Origin: Streptomyces marincola
GTDB taxonomy: Bacteria; Actinomycetota; Actinomycetes; Streptomycetales; Streptomycetaceae
Assembly (NCBI RefSeq): GCF_020410765.1
Contig: NZ_CP084541.1
Coordinates: 2,103,001-2,167,000 of the forward strand
Direction: 5' to 3'
Length of the DNA stretch: 64,000 bases
Part shown: piece after piece, positions 25,915 to 33,119 of the stretch
Layout: each line of letters opens with the position of its first letter
Numbering within the stretch: the stretch's first letter is position 1
The notes under the pieces: model-generated
What the model was told of the DNA's origin: nothing
Seen by the model: only the letters and a program-made list of their open reading frames with translations
Database searches by the model: none
Made by a program: the position numbers and the translations under genes

Positions 25915-27291
25915 TCACGCGCCCCCCGCCCCGCGCCCGCCGGCCGGCCAGCGCGGGTGGAGGCGGTCGATGACGAAGTCGTGGCTGTGCCGGAAGCCGG
26001 AGGCCGTGGCACGCGCCGCGGCCAGGTGCGGGTGGCCGGGCGGCAGGGCGTCGTGGTGGTGGTCGAGCCGCACCGGGTCGCGGGCGGGCCAGATCAGCGC
26101 GGCGCCTCCCGCGCCCGCCAGGGCCAGGGCGGCCAGTGCCCCGTGCGCGACGTCCGTTCCCGCCGAGGCGGCGAGCCAGCCGGCCGCCGGGTAGGTGAGC
26201 AGCCAGCAGCCGTGCGAGAGGGAGAACTGGGCGGCGAACGCGGCCGGCAGGTCCTCGGAGGCCGTGGAGCGGCGGACCAGCCGGCCCACGGGCGTGAGCA
26301 CGGCGGAGCAGCCCGCGCCGAGGGCGGCCCACGCGGTGAGGAGGGCGGGCCACGCCGCTCCGGCCGTGTCCGCGAGGCCGTGGGCGGTGAGGACGGCGGG
26401 CAGCGCGAACGCCCCGGCCAGCATCACCGAGCGGTCGCGGACGCGTTCCAGCAGGCCGGGCAGCAGCAGCGCGGAGACCATGGACCCGACCCCGTAGGCA
26501 CCCAGTGCCAGCGAGACGTCTCCGGCGCCGCGTCCCAGGTGGTCGCGGACCAGGACGACGGTGTTGACGACGACCGTCGCGCCCGCCGCCGCGACGGCGA
26601 GGTCGAGGCCGAGCAGCGCACGCAGCCGCGGGGTGGCGAGGAACAGCCGAACGCCGGACGGGGCGCCGCGCCGCCTGCCGTCCGCGCCGCGCCGCCTGCC
26701 GTCCGCGCCGTCCGGCGCCGGTTGCCCGGGCAGCACGCAGGCCGCCACCAGTGCCGCTGAGCCAAGGAACCCCGCCGCGGTCCCGGCGAACAGCCAGGTG
26801 TAGGAGACGAACGACAGCAGAACGGCGGCCAGCGCCGGGCTGAGCACGGCCTCCAGGTCGTAGGCCAGCCGGGACAGCGACAGGGCCCGGGTGTAGTCGC
26901 GTTCCTCGGGCAGCAGCGCGGGGATGACGGCCTGGAACGCCGGGGTGAAGGCCGCCGAGGCCGCCTGGAGCAGCAGGATGAGGACGTAGACCTGCCAGAC
27001 CTGGGTGACGAACGGCAGGACCAGGGCGACGGCGGCCCGAACGGCGTCCATGGCCACCAGCAGCGAACGCCGCGGCACGCGCGCGGCCACCGCGCCGATG
27101 ACCGGGGGCACGGCCACGTAGGCGAGCATTTTGACGGCCAGCGCGGTGCCCAGCACGGCGGAGGCGTCGGGGCCCGCGAGGTCGTAGGCCAGAAGGCTCA
27201 GCGCCACCGTCGCCAGCCCGGTGCCGAGCAGGGCGACGGCCTGGGCGGCGAACAGGCGGCGGTAGGTGCGGTGGCGCAGCACGGACAGCAC
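25915..27291 (-). CDS. MFS exporter, probable nickel/cobalt efflux (NreB-like)
   Basis: 458 aa with about 12 hydrophobic segments, starting RHRTYRRLFAAQAVALLGTG, typical of the DHA3-like exporters. The cytosolic tail is histidine-rich (LDHHHDALPPGHPH, then FRHSHDF), as in metal-exporting MFS proteins. A central loop contains a short tandem repeat (DGRRRGADGRRRGA). GTG 27291 has GAGGGG upstream. It is divergent from the ArsR gene at 27395, with a palindrome between them, so regulated metal efflux is the best reading. Drug efflux is the alternative. Confidence 0.82.
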   Translation of the reverse strand: MLSVLRHRTYRRLFAAQAVALLGTGLATVALSLLAYDLAGPDASAVLGTALAVKMLAYVAVPPVIGAVAARVPRRSLLVAMDAVRAAVALVLPFVTQVWQVYVLILLLQAASAAFTPAFQAVIPALLPEERDYTRALSLSRLAYDLEAVLSPALAAVLLSFVSYTWLFAGTAAGFLGSAALVAACVLPGQPAPDGADGRRRGADGRRRGAPSGVRLFLATPRLRALLGLDLAVAAAGATVVVNTVVLVRDHLGRGAGDVSLALGAYGVGSMVSALLLPGLLERVRDRSVMLAGAFALPAVLTAHGLADTAGAAWPALLTAWAALGAGCSAVLTPVGRLVRRSTASEDLPAAFAAQFSLSHGCWLLTYPAAGWLAASAGTDVAHGALAALALAGAGGAALIWPARDPVRLDHHHDALPPGHPHLAAARATASGFRHSHDFVIDRLHPRWPAGGRGAGGA

Positions 27292-27336
27292 GGGCGCACC
27301 CCTCGGCCGGCGGTACGGGTCCCCTCAACATACCCA

Positions 27337-27358
27337 ATATGTGCGCACGCGCATACAT
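27337..27358. promoter_or_regulatory. ArsR/SmtB-type operator between MFS exporter and regulator 1
   Basis: An imperfect 10-2-10 inverted repeat, ATATGTGCGC (27337-27346) and GCGCATACAT (27349-27358), matching at 8 of 10 positions, lies in the divergent intergenic region. TACGAT at 27383-27388, 6 bp before the regulator ATG, is a possible -10 of a leaderless transcript. Confidence 0.7.
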
Positions 27359-27394
27359 GAATGGTGCGACTGCCCCGGGCGCTACGATGACGGC

Positions 27395-27754
27395 ATGGCG
27401 GCAGGCAAACCACACGCAGTTGCGGGCGAGGCGCACCTGCACGCCCCCGACCAGGAGCAGCTGCGCACCGCCGCCTCGGTCTTCGCGCTCCTGGCCGATC
27501 CGACCAGACTGCACCTGCTGTGGCTCCTCGCCCGGGGCGAGGCGGACGTCACCGCGCTCACCGCCGCGAGCGGAGCCCCCCGCCCCGCCGTCAGCCAGCA
27601 CCTGGCCAAGCTGCGGCTGGCCGGACTGGTCCACGCGCGCAGGGAGGGGCGGCGCGCGGTGTACGCCCTGCGCGACGGCCACCTGCGCCGACTGGTCACC
27701 GAGGCGCTCAGCCACGCCGACCACCAGGTCACAGGCGAGCCCTGGCACCCCTGA
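27395..27754 (+). CDS. ArsR/SmtB-family metal sensor (NmtR/KmtR-like)
   Basis: 119 aa. The winged helix covers about residues 25-95 (LADPTRLHLLWLL, APRPAVSQHLAKLRLAGLV, RREGRRAVYAL). Helix 5 reads DGHLRRLVTEALSHADH, giving the D-x-H-x10-H-x2-H metal ligand pattern, with an extra C-terminal His (EPWHP) and N-terminal histidines (KPHAV, EAHLHAPD). This ligand set fits the nickel/cobalt sensors NmtR and KmtR, which release DNA on metal binding. It is divergent from the His-tailed MFS exporter. The absence of a Shine-Dalgarno and the -10-like TACGAT suggest leaderless translation. Confidence 0.88.
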   Translation: MAAGKPHAVAGEAHLHAPDQEQLRTAASVFALLADPTRLHLLWLLARGEADVTALTAASGAPRPAVSQHLAKLRLAGLVHARREGRRAVYALRDGHLRRLVTEALSHADHQVTGEPWHP

Positions 27755-27781
27755 ACCGGCCGCCGGGCGCCGCCGGTTCAG
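27751..27781. terminator. Bidirectional terminator shared by the two arsR genes
   Basis: CTGAACCGGC (27751-27760) and GCCGGTTCAG (27772-27781) form a perfect 10-bp stem that contains both stop codons of the convergent regulators. Confidence 0.8.
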
Positions 27782-28179
27782 GGCGCGGCGGCCGGGTCCT
27801 CCCGTGGCGCGGCGGCCGGGCCCCTGGCGTCGGTGACGCCCAGGCGCAGGTGCTCGACGTGGTACAGCGCCTGGTCGAGCAGGGCGGCGACGTGGTCGTC
27901 GTGCAGCGCGTAGAGGATCGAACGGCCCTGGCGCGTTCCGGTGATCAGGCCCAGGTTGCGCAGCAGCCGCAACTGGTGGGAGCAGGCCGACTGCTCCATG
28001 CCCACCGCGGTCGCCAACTCCGTGGCCGCGCAGGGGCCTTCGCGCAGGCGGGCCAGGATCAGGAGGCGTGAGGGCGTGGACAGCGCCTGAAGCGTGGTGG
28101 CGACCTGGGGCGCGTTCTCGGGGGTCAGCCGGGCGCGCGGCCGCGCGCCGTCGTCGGGATACCTCGCTCCATGCCCCAT
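27778..28179 (-). CDS. ArsR/SmtB-family metal sensor (CzrA-like)
   Basis: 133 aa from ATG 28179. The winged helix is visible as LSTPSRLLILARL, VGMEQSACSHQLRLLRNLGL and RQGRSILYALHDDHV. Helix 5 DDHVAALLDQALYHVEH gives D-x-H-x10-H-x2-H, the spacing of the CzrA zinc/cobalt site. The cysteine box of CadC/ArsR (ELCVCDL) is absent, being ELATAVG here. It is divergent from the P1B ATPase with a perfect palindrome between them, so it should repress the exporter until metal is bound. Ala/Pro-rich termini are unremarkable. Confidence 0.9.
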   Translation of the reverse strand: MGHGARYPDDGARPRARLTPENAPQVATTLQALSTPSRLLILARLREGPCAATELATAVGMEQSACSHQLRLLRNLGLITGTRQGRSILYALHDDHVAALLDQALYHVEHLRLGVTDARGPAAAPREDPAAAP

Positions 28180-28202
28180 GGAGCCATCCTACGGACGCCA
28201 AA

Positions 28203-28230
28203 GCATGAATAGACGTTCAACTATTCATGC
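28203..28230. promoter_or_regulatory. Operator between CzrA-like sensor and P1B ATPase
   Basis: A perfect inverted repeat GCATGAATAG (28203-28212) / CTATTCATGC (28221-28230) with an 8-bp spacer. It also contains TGAA-N6-TTCA (28206-28219), the core pattern of SmtB/CzrA-type sites. The region is much more A+T-rich than its surroundings. Confidence 0.82.
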
Positions 28231-28276
28231 ATAATGGTCGCGTCGGAACTCCGCCGCGCGAAAGGTCCGTTCACCC

Positions 28277-30250
28277 ATGGCCTTCACCCTGGACCAGACC
28301 GCCCCGCCCCCACCCCCCGTCGCCGCCCCGACCTTCCGGCGCACGCGCGTGCTCGACGTGCCGGAGGCGCGGTGGGCACTGACCGCACTGGCGCTGTTCC
28401 TCGCCGCACTGCCGCTCGACCTGCTCGGCGCCCCGGCGTGGACGTGGGGGCCGCTGTTCGCCGCCGTCTACGTCACCGGCGGCTGGGAGCCGGGATGGGC
28501 GGGCCTGCGCGCCCTCAAGGACAGAACACTCGACGTGGACCTGCTCATGGTCGTCGCCGCCCTCGGAGCGGCGGCCATCGGGCAGGTACTCGACGGCGCC
28601 CTCCTGATCGTCATCTTCGCCACCTCGGGCGCCCTTGAGGCCATCGCCACCGCCCGCACCGCCGACTCGGTGCGCGGCCTGCTCGACCTGGCACCGCCGA
28701 CGGCCGTGCGCATCGGCGATGACGGCACCGAGGAGACGGTGACCACCGACAGCCTCAGGGTCGGCGACACCATCCTGGTCCGGCCGGGAGAACGGATCGG
28801 CGCCGACGGCAGCGTCCTGGACGGCGCGAGCGAGGTCGACCAGGCGACCATCACGGGCGAACCCCTGCCCGTGGCCAAACACCCGGGGGACGACGTCTTC
28901 GCCGGCACCCTCAACGGCACCGGGGTGCTGCGCGTCGCCGTCGGGCGGGACCCGTCGGAGACGGTCATCGCCCAGATCGTGCGGATGGTGCGGGAGGCGT
29001 CGGCGACCAAGGCCCCGACGCAGCTGTTCATCGAGAAGGTGGAACAGCGCTACTCGATCGGGATGGTGGCCGCCACCCTGGCGCTGTTCTTCGTGCCGCT
29101 GGCCTTCGGCGCCGCCACGCAGCCGACACTGCTGCGGGCCATGACGTTCATGATCGTCGCCTCGCCGTGCGCGGTGCTGCTCGCCACCATGCCCCCGCTG
29201 CTGTCCGCCATCGCCAACGCCGGACGGCACGGGGTGCTCGTCAAGTCGGCCGTGGTCATGGAACGCCTGGGCCACGTCGACGCCGTCGCCCTGGACAAGA
29301 CCGGCACCCTGACCGAAGGCACCCCGCACGTCACCGACATCCGCCCGCTGGCCGACTCGGGCCTGAACGCCGAGGCCCTGCTGACCCTGGCCGCCGCGGT
29401 CGAGCACCCCAGCGAACACCCCCTCGCGCGCGCCGTCGTGGACGCCGCCCGCACCCGCGACCTGCGCGTCCCCCCGGTCCGCGACTTCGCCTCCACCCCG
29501 GGCTCCGGCGTGCGGGGCAGCGTCGACGGCCGCACCGTCGCGGTCGGCAGCCCGGCCCGCCTCCTCCACGGCCGCGCCGGGCACCCGGCCGCCGCGGAGG
29601 CCGCACGGCTGGAGCGAGAAGGCCGCACCGTGGTCCTCGTCGAGGTGGACGGCACCCCGGCCGGAACGCTCGTCCTCGCCGACCGGCTCAGGCCCGACGC
29701 CCCGGCCACCGTCGCGGCGCTGGCCGCCCTGACCGGCACCACCCCCGTCCTGCTCACCGGCGACAACCCGCGCGCCGCCGCCCGCCTCGCCGCCGACGTC
29801 GGCATCACCGACGTCCGCGCCGGACTGCTGCCGCGGGACAAGGCGGACGCCGTCAAGGAGCTCGAACGGTCAGGCGCCGCAACCCTCGTCGTCGGCGACG
29901 GCGTCAACGACGCCCCGGCGCTGGCGTCCGCCCACACCGGCATCGCCATGGGCCGCACCGGCTCCGACCTCGCACTTGAGACCGCGGACGCCGTCGTCGT
30001 CCGCGACGAACTCGGCGCCGTCCCCACCCTCGTGGCCCTCTCCCGCCGGGCCCGCCGCCTCGTCGTCCAGAACCTCGTCATCGCGGGCGCGTTCATCACC
30101 GGCCTGGTCGTCTGGGACCTGGTCGGCCACCTGCCGCTGCCGCTCGGCGTCGCGGGACACGAGGGCTCCACCCTGCTCGTCGCGCTCAACGGCCTCCGCC
30201 TGCTCACCGACAGCGCCTGGCAACGCGCCCACGCCGAGGCGCACGGATGA
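28277..30250 (+). CDS. P1B-4-type heavy-metal-exporting ATPase
   Basis: 657 aa. Actuator motif TITGEP, transmembrane SPC motif (residues 296-298, ASPCAVLLA), phosphorylation site DKTGT (Asp340), HP motif EHPLARAV, nucleotide-domain GDGVNDAP, and C-terminal transmembrane HEGST (from His628). SPC with HEGST and no N-terminal metal-binding HMA domain is the signature of subgroup P1B-4, which exports Co(II) and in some members Zn, Cd, Ni or Fe. ATG 28277. It is paired with the divergent CzrA-like regulator. Confidence 0.93.
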   Translation: MAFTLDQTAPPPPPVAAPTFRRTRVLDVPEARWALTALALFLAALPLDLLGAPAWTWGPLFAAVYVTGGWEPGWAGLRALKDRTLDVDLLMVVAALGAAAIGQVLDGALLIVIFATSGALEAIATARTADSVRGLLDLAPPTAVRIGDDGTEETVTTDSLRVGDTILVRPGERIGADGSVLDGASEVDQATITGEPLPVAKHPGDDVFAGTLNGTGVLRVAVGRDPSETVIAQIVRMVREASATKAPTQLFIEKVEQRYSIGMVAATLALFFVPLAFGAATQPTLLRAMTFMIVASPCAVLLATMPPLLSAIANAGRHGVLVKSAVVMERLGHVDAVALDKTGTLTEGTPHVTDIRPLADSGLNAEALLTLAAAVEHPSEHPLARAVVDAARTRDLRVPPVRDFASTPGSGVRGSVDGRTVAVGSPARLLHGRAGHPAAAEAARLEREGRTVVLVEVDGTPAGTLVLADRLRPDAPATVAALAALTGTTPVLLTGDNPRAAARLAADVGITDVRAGLLPRDKADAVKELERSGAATLVVGDGVNDAPALASAHTGIAMGRTGSDLALETADAVVVRDELGAVPTLVALSRRARRLVVQNLVIAGAFITGLVVWDLVGHLPLPLGVAGHEGSTLLVALNGLRLLTDSAWQRAHAEAHG

Positions 30251-30339
30251 GCCCGCGCCCGAACGCCGGTCCGCCGTCACGCCCGCCGCCGCCGGGCGGG
30301 ACAGGGCAGGTCGCAGGGCTTTTCCGATCGCGTCCGTCG

Positions 30340-30849
30340 TCAGCGGTGCCGCTCCCAGTAGGCCGCGAACGGAACGGCGTGGGCGAGCGCCCGTTCCCGG
30401 TATGTCTGGTACTCCGACAGCCGGTCCGCAGGAAGCAGTTCACACCCGACGAACCGTCCGCCGGGAGTGTAGTGCATGCGGTACACGTCGCGATCGTCGA
30501 AAAGCCAGAAGTCGTGATCGGGGAGTCCGCTCACCTCCCGCTCGGCGAGATCGACGATGCCGATGGATTCACCTGCCCGTTCGTTGCCCGGATACGCCGC
30601 CAGCTCATACCGGAGATAGTCGGTCAGTGGCGAGCGCAGCACGTGGACACGCGAGACGGTCTTGCCCCGGCTCGTCATCGAGCGGACCCAGGGATTGTCA
30701 TCCCATTCCGGCCCCATGTCCTCCCCCGCGAGGAACCGCGCGATCTCCTCCCGTTCCTCCTCGACGTCGTACACGGCCAGCGTCTCCAACCGGAACGCGG
30801 CCCGTTCGAACGTCTCGAAGAGGCGACCGAACTCCTCAGCGCCGAGCAC
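30340..30849 (-). CDS. DUF6879-family protein
   Basis: 169 aa from GTG 30849, with GGGGGA upstream. LGAEEFGRLFETFERAAFRL and DHDFWLFDDRDVYRMHY are typical of the DUF6879 proteins abundant in Streptomyces; their function is unknown. It overlaps the preceding small gene by 14 bp. Such pairs commonly sit next to XRE-type regulators of the Scr1/DUF5753 kind, but none is present here. Confidence 0.8.
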   Translation of the reverse strand: MLGAEEFGRLFETFERAAFRLETLAVYDVEEEREEIARFLAGEDMGPEWDDNPWVRSMTSRGKTVSRVHVLRSPLTDYLRYELAAYPGNERAGESIGIVDLAEREVSGLPDHDFWLFDDRDVYRMHYTPGGRFVGCELLPADRLSEYQTYRERALAHAVPFAAYWERHR

Positions 30850-31051
30850 GGAAATCCCCCTTCAGCACGGCGGCCGGAACCATGACGGCCGCCTCGCCCT
30901 CGGGCGTGCCGAGCCGCGCCAGCACTTCCGGATCGGTGACCACATGGCCCTGCACCACGTAGTCCTTGCCATCGGCGGTGCCCCACAAAGCAGGGCACGC
31001 TCCGTTCTTGCACTCCGGATCGCCCGACAGCTTGCGCAGCGATGTCCCCAC
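30836..31051 (-). CDS. Small conserved Streptomyces-type protein, partner of the DUF6879 gene
   Basis: 71 aa from GTG 31051 with AGGAG at good distance. GTSLRKLSGDPECKNGACPA, then VVQGHVVTDPEVLARLG, then GEAAVMVPAAVL matches the short proteins that accompany DUF6879 genes. The N-terminal CKNGACPA pair of cysteines could bind metal. Function unknown. It overlaps the downstream gene, so they are co-translated. Confidence 0.8.
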   Translation of the reverse strand: MGTSLRKLSGDPECKNGACPALWGTADGKDYVVQGHVVTDPEVLARLGTPEGEAAVMVPAAVLKGDFRARR

Positions 31052-31201
31052 GGCTTCTCCTGACCTCGACCACTCACATCCCACTCGATGCTCGCGCCTC
31101 CCGGACAGCCGGAGCAAGGGATACACGTTTCCGAACGGGGAAGTGGCCCGCACGGCCAAAGCCGTTGCTCGACACCCCGGCCGCGCACCGCGCGCGGCTA
31201 C

Positions 31202-31234
31202 TTCTTGACCGTGAGCGGGAGCAGCTTCCTACCG
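31202..31234. other. Putative attachment site (left copy), remnant of the radical SAM gene 3' end
   Basis: 33 bp match 33126-33158 with 4 mismatches, including an identical 11-bp block TTCTTGACCGT (31202-31212). Read on the minus strand it still encodes GRKLLPLTVKK and a stop, nearly the C terminus of the radical SAM protein (GKKLLPLTVKNSS). Confidence 0.75.
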
Positions 31235-31241
31235 GTGGGGC

Positions 31242-31289
31242 TGGATTTGGATATCCATATTGAATTACAAAGACACGGAGCCAAATCCA
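31242..31289. repeat. Inverted repeat in the integrase leader
   Basis: TGGATTTGG (31242-31250) and CCAAATCCA (31281-31289) flank an A+T-rich centre with the palindrome GGATATCC (31249-31256). It lies between the att copy and the integrase start, so it may be an integrase binding arm or a leader hairpin. Confidence 0.65.
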
Positions 31290-31296
31290 TCACGTA

Positions 31297-32883
31297 GTGT
31301 CCAGCGACGTGAAGACGTACGACGTAGAGGCCGAGTGGACTGCCTCAGACCTGGCCCTGCTTGAGGAGCTGAAGAGGGCGGAGGCCCTACTCCCCGAAGA
31401 CGCTCCCCGAGCCCTGCTCTCCGTCCGCCTGTCTGTACTGACGGACGACACTACGTCGCCGGTGCGACAGGAGCTCGACCTCCGCCTGCTGGCAAGAGAC
31501 AAGGGGTACCGCGTCGTCGGTGTCGCTTCGGATCTCAACGTGTCGGCAACGAAGGTCCCGCCGTGGAAGCGGAAGTCTCTCGGCGAGTGGCTCAACAACC
31601 GAGCCCCCGAGTTCGACGCTCTTCTTTTCTGGAAGCTCGACCGCTTCATCCGTCGCGTGACGGATCTCTCGACCATGATCGAGTGGTGCGAGCGGTACGG
31701 GAAGAATCTGGTCTCGAAGAACGACGCGATCGACCTCGGTACGACTGTCGGCCGGATCATGGTCACGCTCATCGGTGGCATCGCTGAGATCGAGGCAGCG
31801 AACACGTCTACCCGTGTGACGTCACTGTGGGACTACACACGGACTCAGGACGCATGGCTCGTCGGTAAGCCTGCGTACGGCTACGTCACGACGAGGATCA
31901 ACGGAAAGCCTGCCCTTGCCATCGAGCCCGACGCGCACAAAGCGCTGCACTGGGCTCGCCGCATGGCTCTGCGAGGAGTGTCCGCCCGTCGCATGGTTAT
32001 GTGCATTGTCCGCTCTGGACTCATGTCCGCCGGGCTCACCCCGTCAACTCTGCTCCGTCGCCTTCGAAACCCGGCGCTCATGGGGTACAGGGTCGAAGAG
32101 AACAAGCAGGGCGGGAAACGGCGGAGCAGGATCGTCCTCGGCAACGACGGCAAGCCGATACGGGTCGCTGCCCCGATCTTCGCCGAGGATGAGTTCGAGA
32201 CCCTTCAAGCGGCACTCGACCGCCGAAGCAAGAACCAGCCTGCCCGGCAGACAGGCGGAGCCACACAGTTCCTCGGCGTGCTGATCTGCGTCGCCTGCTC
32301 AACCAACATGACTGTGCAGAAGACGAGCCACAAGGGACGGGACTACGCGTACTTGCGGTGCGGTAACTGCAAGAGCGGGGGGCTCGGTGCCCCCGACCCC
32401 CAGGGCGTCTACGACGTACTGGTGAGCGATGTCCTTCGAGTCCTCGGGGGCTTCCCCGTACAGGTTCGGGAGTACGCACGAGGAGCCGAAGCCCGCGCCG
32501 AGGTGAAACGCCTCGAAGAGGCCATCGCCTACTACATGACCGAGCTCGAACCGGGAGGCCGCCACACGAAGACGCGGTTCACGCGGGAGCAGGCGGAAAA
32601 GGCGCTCGACGGGCTCACGGACGAACTGAACGCCATCGACCCCGAGACCACACAGGACCGGTGGACTCTCGTCCACAACGGAAAGACGTTCCGCGAAGTG
32701 TGGGAAGAGGGCGGCATGGAAGCCATGGCGGAGGACCTGCGCCGAGTCGGCATCACATGCGAGGTGACCAGGAGAAAGATCAAGGGAGTGCGCGCTCCGT
32801 CCGTGCACCTGCGGCTGAAGATCCCTCGCGATGTGCGCGAGCGCCTCGTCATCAAGAACGACGACTTCGCCGCCGAACTCTGA
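31297..32883 (+). CDS. Large serine recombinase (phage/ICE-type integrase)
   Basis: 528 aa from GTG 31297. The catalytic domain contains LLSVRLSVLTDD, with the nucleophile at Ser46 after Arg44, then LLFWKLDRFIRRV and GRIMVTLIGGIAEIEAANTS with its conserved acidic helix. The recombinase domain and a zinc ribbon (CVACSTNM and CGNCKSGG) follow, then a coiled-coil region and C-terminal DNA-binding part, so the protein looks complete. These enzymes join attP and attB directionally. No strong Shine-Dalgarno is seen. The usual RxSxDxQ box is altered after the serine (VLTDDTTSPVRQ), but the arginine-serine pair is intact. The att copy is less than 100 bp upstream, the expected place for attP next to int. 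Confidence 0.93.
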   Translation: MSSDVKTYDVEAEWTASDLALLEELKRAEALLPEDAPRALLSVRLSVLTDDTTSPVRQELDLRLLARDKGYRVVGVASDLNVSATKVPPWKRKSLGEWLNNRAPEFDALLFWKLDRFIRRVTDLSTMIEWCERYGKNLVSKNDAIDLGTTVGRIMVTLIGGIAEIEAANTSTRVTSLWDYTRTQDAWLVGKPAYGYVTTRINGKPALAIEPDAHKALHWARRMALRGVSARRMVMCIVRSGLMSAGLTPSTLLRRLRNPALMGYRVEENKQGGKRRSRIVLGNDGKPIRVAAPIFAEDEFETLQAALDRRSKNQPARQTGGATQFLGVLICVACSTNMTVQKTSHKGRDYAYLRCGNCKSGGLGAPDPQGVYDVLVSDVLRVLGGFPVQVREYARGAEARAEVKRLEEAIAYYMTELEPGGRHTKTRFTREQAEKALDGLTDELNAIDPETTQDRWTLVHNGKTFREVWEEGGMEAMAEDLRRVGITCEVTRRKIKGVRAPSVHLRLKIPRDVRERLVIKNDDFAAEL

Positions 32884-32888
32884 ACGAG

Positions 32889-32926
32889 TGAGAGGCGCCG
32901 GACTGTCACTGTCCGAACGCCTCTCA
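32889..32926. terminator. Terminator after the integrase gene
   Basis: TGAGAGGCG (32889-32897) pairs with CGCCTCTCA (32918-32926), with an inner CGGAC/GTCCG stem. It lies between the convergent integrase and 62-codon ORF. Confidence 0.75.
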
Positions 32927-32930
32927 TCGG

Positions 32931-33119
32931 TCACACCCACTCAATCGATGAGACGATGCTCTCGGCTCGCCGGGGGGCGGGCAGCGGCGTGCGCCGCACC
33001 TTACGGGGCGCTTTCTCACGCCCCTTCGCACCCAGCGTGCGAAGCATCTCGGCACGCTCCGCCTCGGTCAGACCAGCAAGTGTCTCAGCCACCTGCCGGA
33101 CCGTATCGCCGCTGGTCAC
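32931..33119 (-). CDS. 62-aa protein coupled to the radical SAM gene, inside the mini-element
   Basis: 62 aa from GTG 33119, which overlaps the radical SAM stop as GTGA. The protein is helical and charged (VRQVAETLAGLTEAERAEML) with a basic C-terminal half (GREKAPRKVRRTPLPAPRR), compatible with nucleic-acid binding. The family is not recognised. Its place between the att copy and the integrase makes a recombination directionality factor one hypothesis; an unrelated small coupled protein is equally possible. Confidence 0.6.
   Translation of the reverse strand: MTSGDTVRQVAETLAGLTEAERAEMLRTLGAKGREKAPRKVRRTPLPAPRRAESIVSSIEWV

Noticed and set aside
27495..27740. Overlapping ORFs in other frames over regulator 1
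   Set aside because: They run through both convergent arsR genes; the winged-helix and metal ligands fix the correct frame.
28271..29584. 437-codon ORF antisense to the P1B ATPase
   Set aside because: Gly/Asp/His-rich shadow; the plus strand has all ATPase motifs.
32078..32479. ORFs antisense to the integrase
   Set aside because: No homology features; the integrase frame is intact and explains the region.
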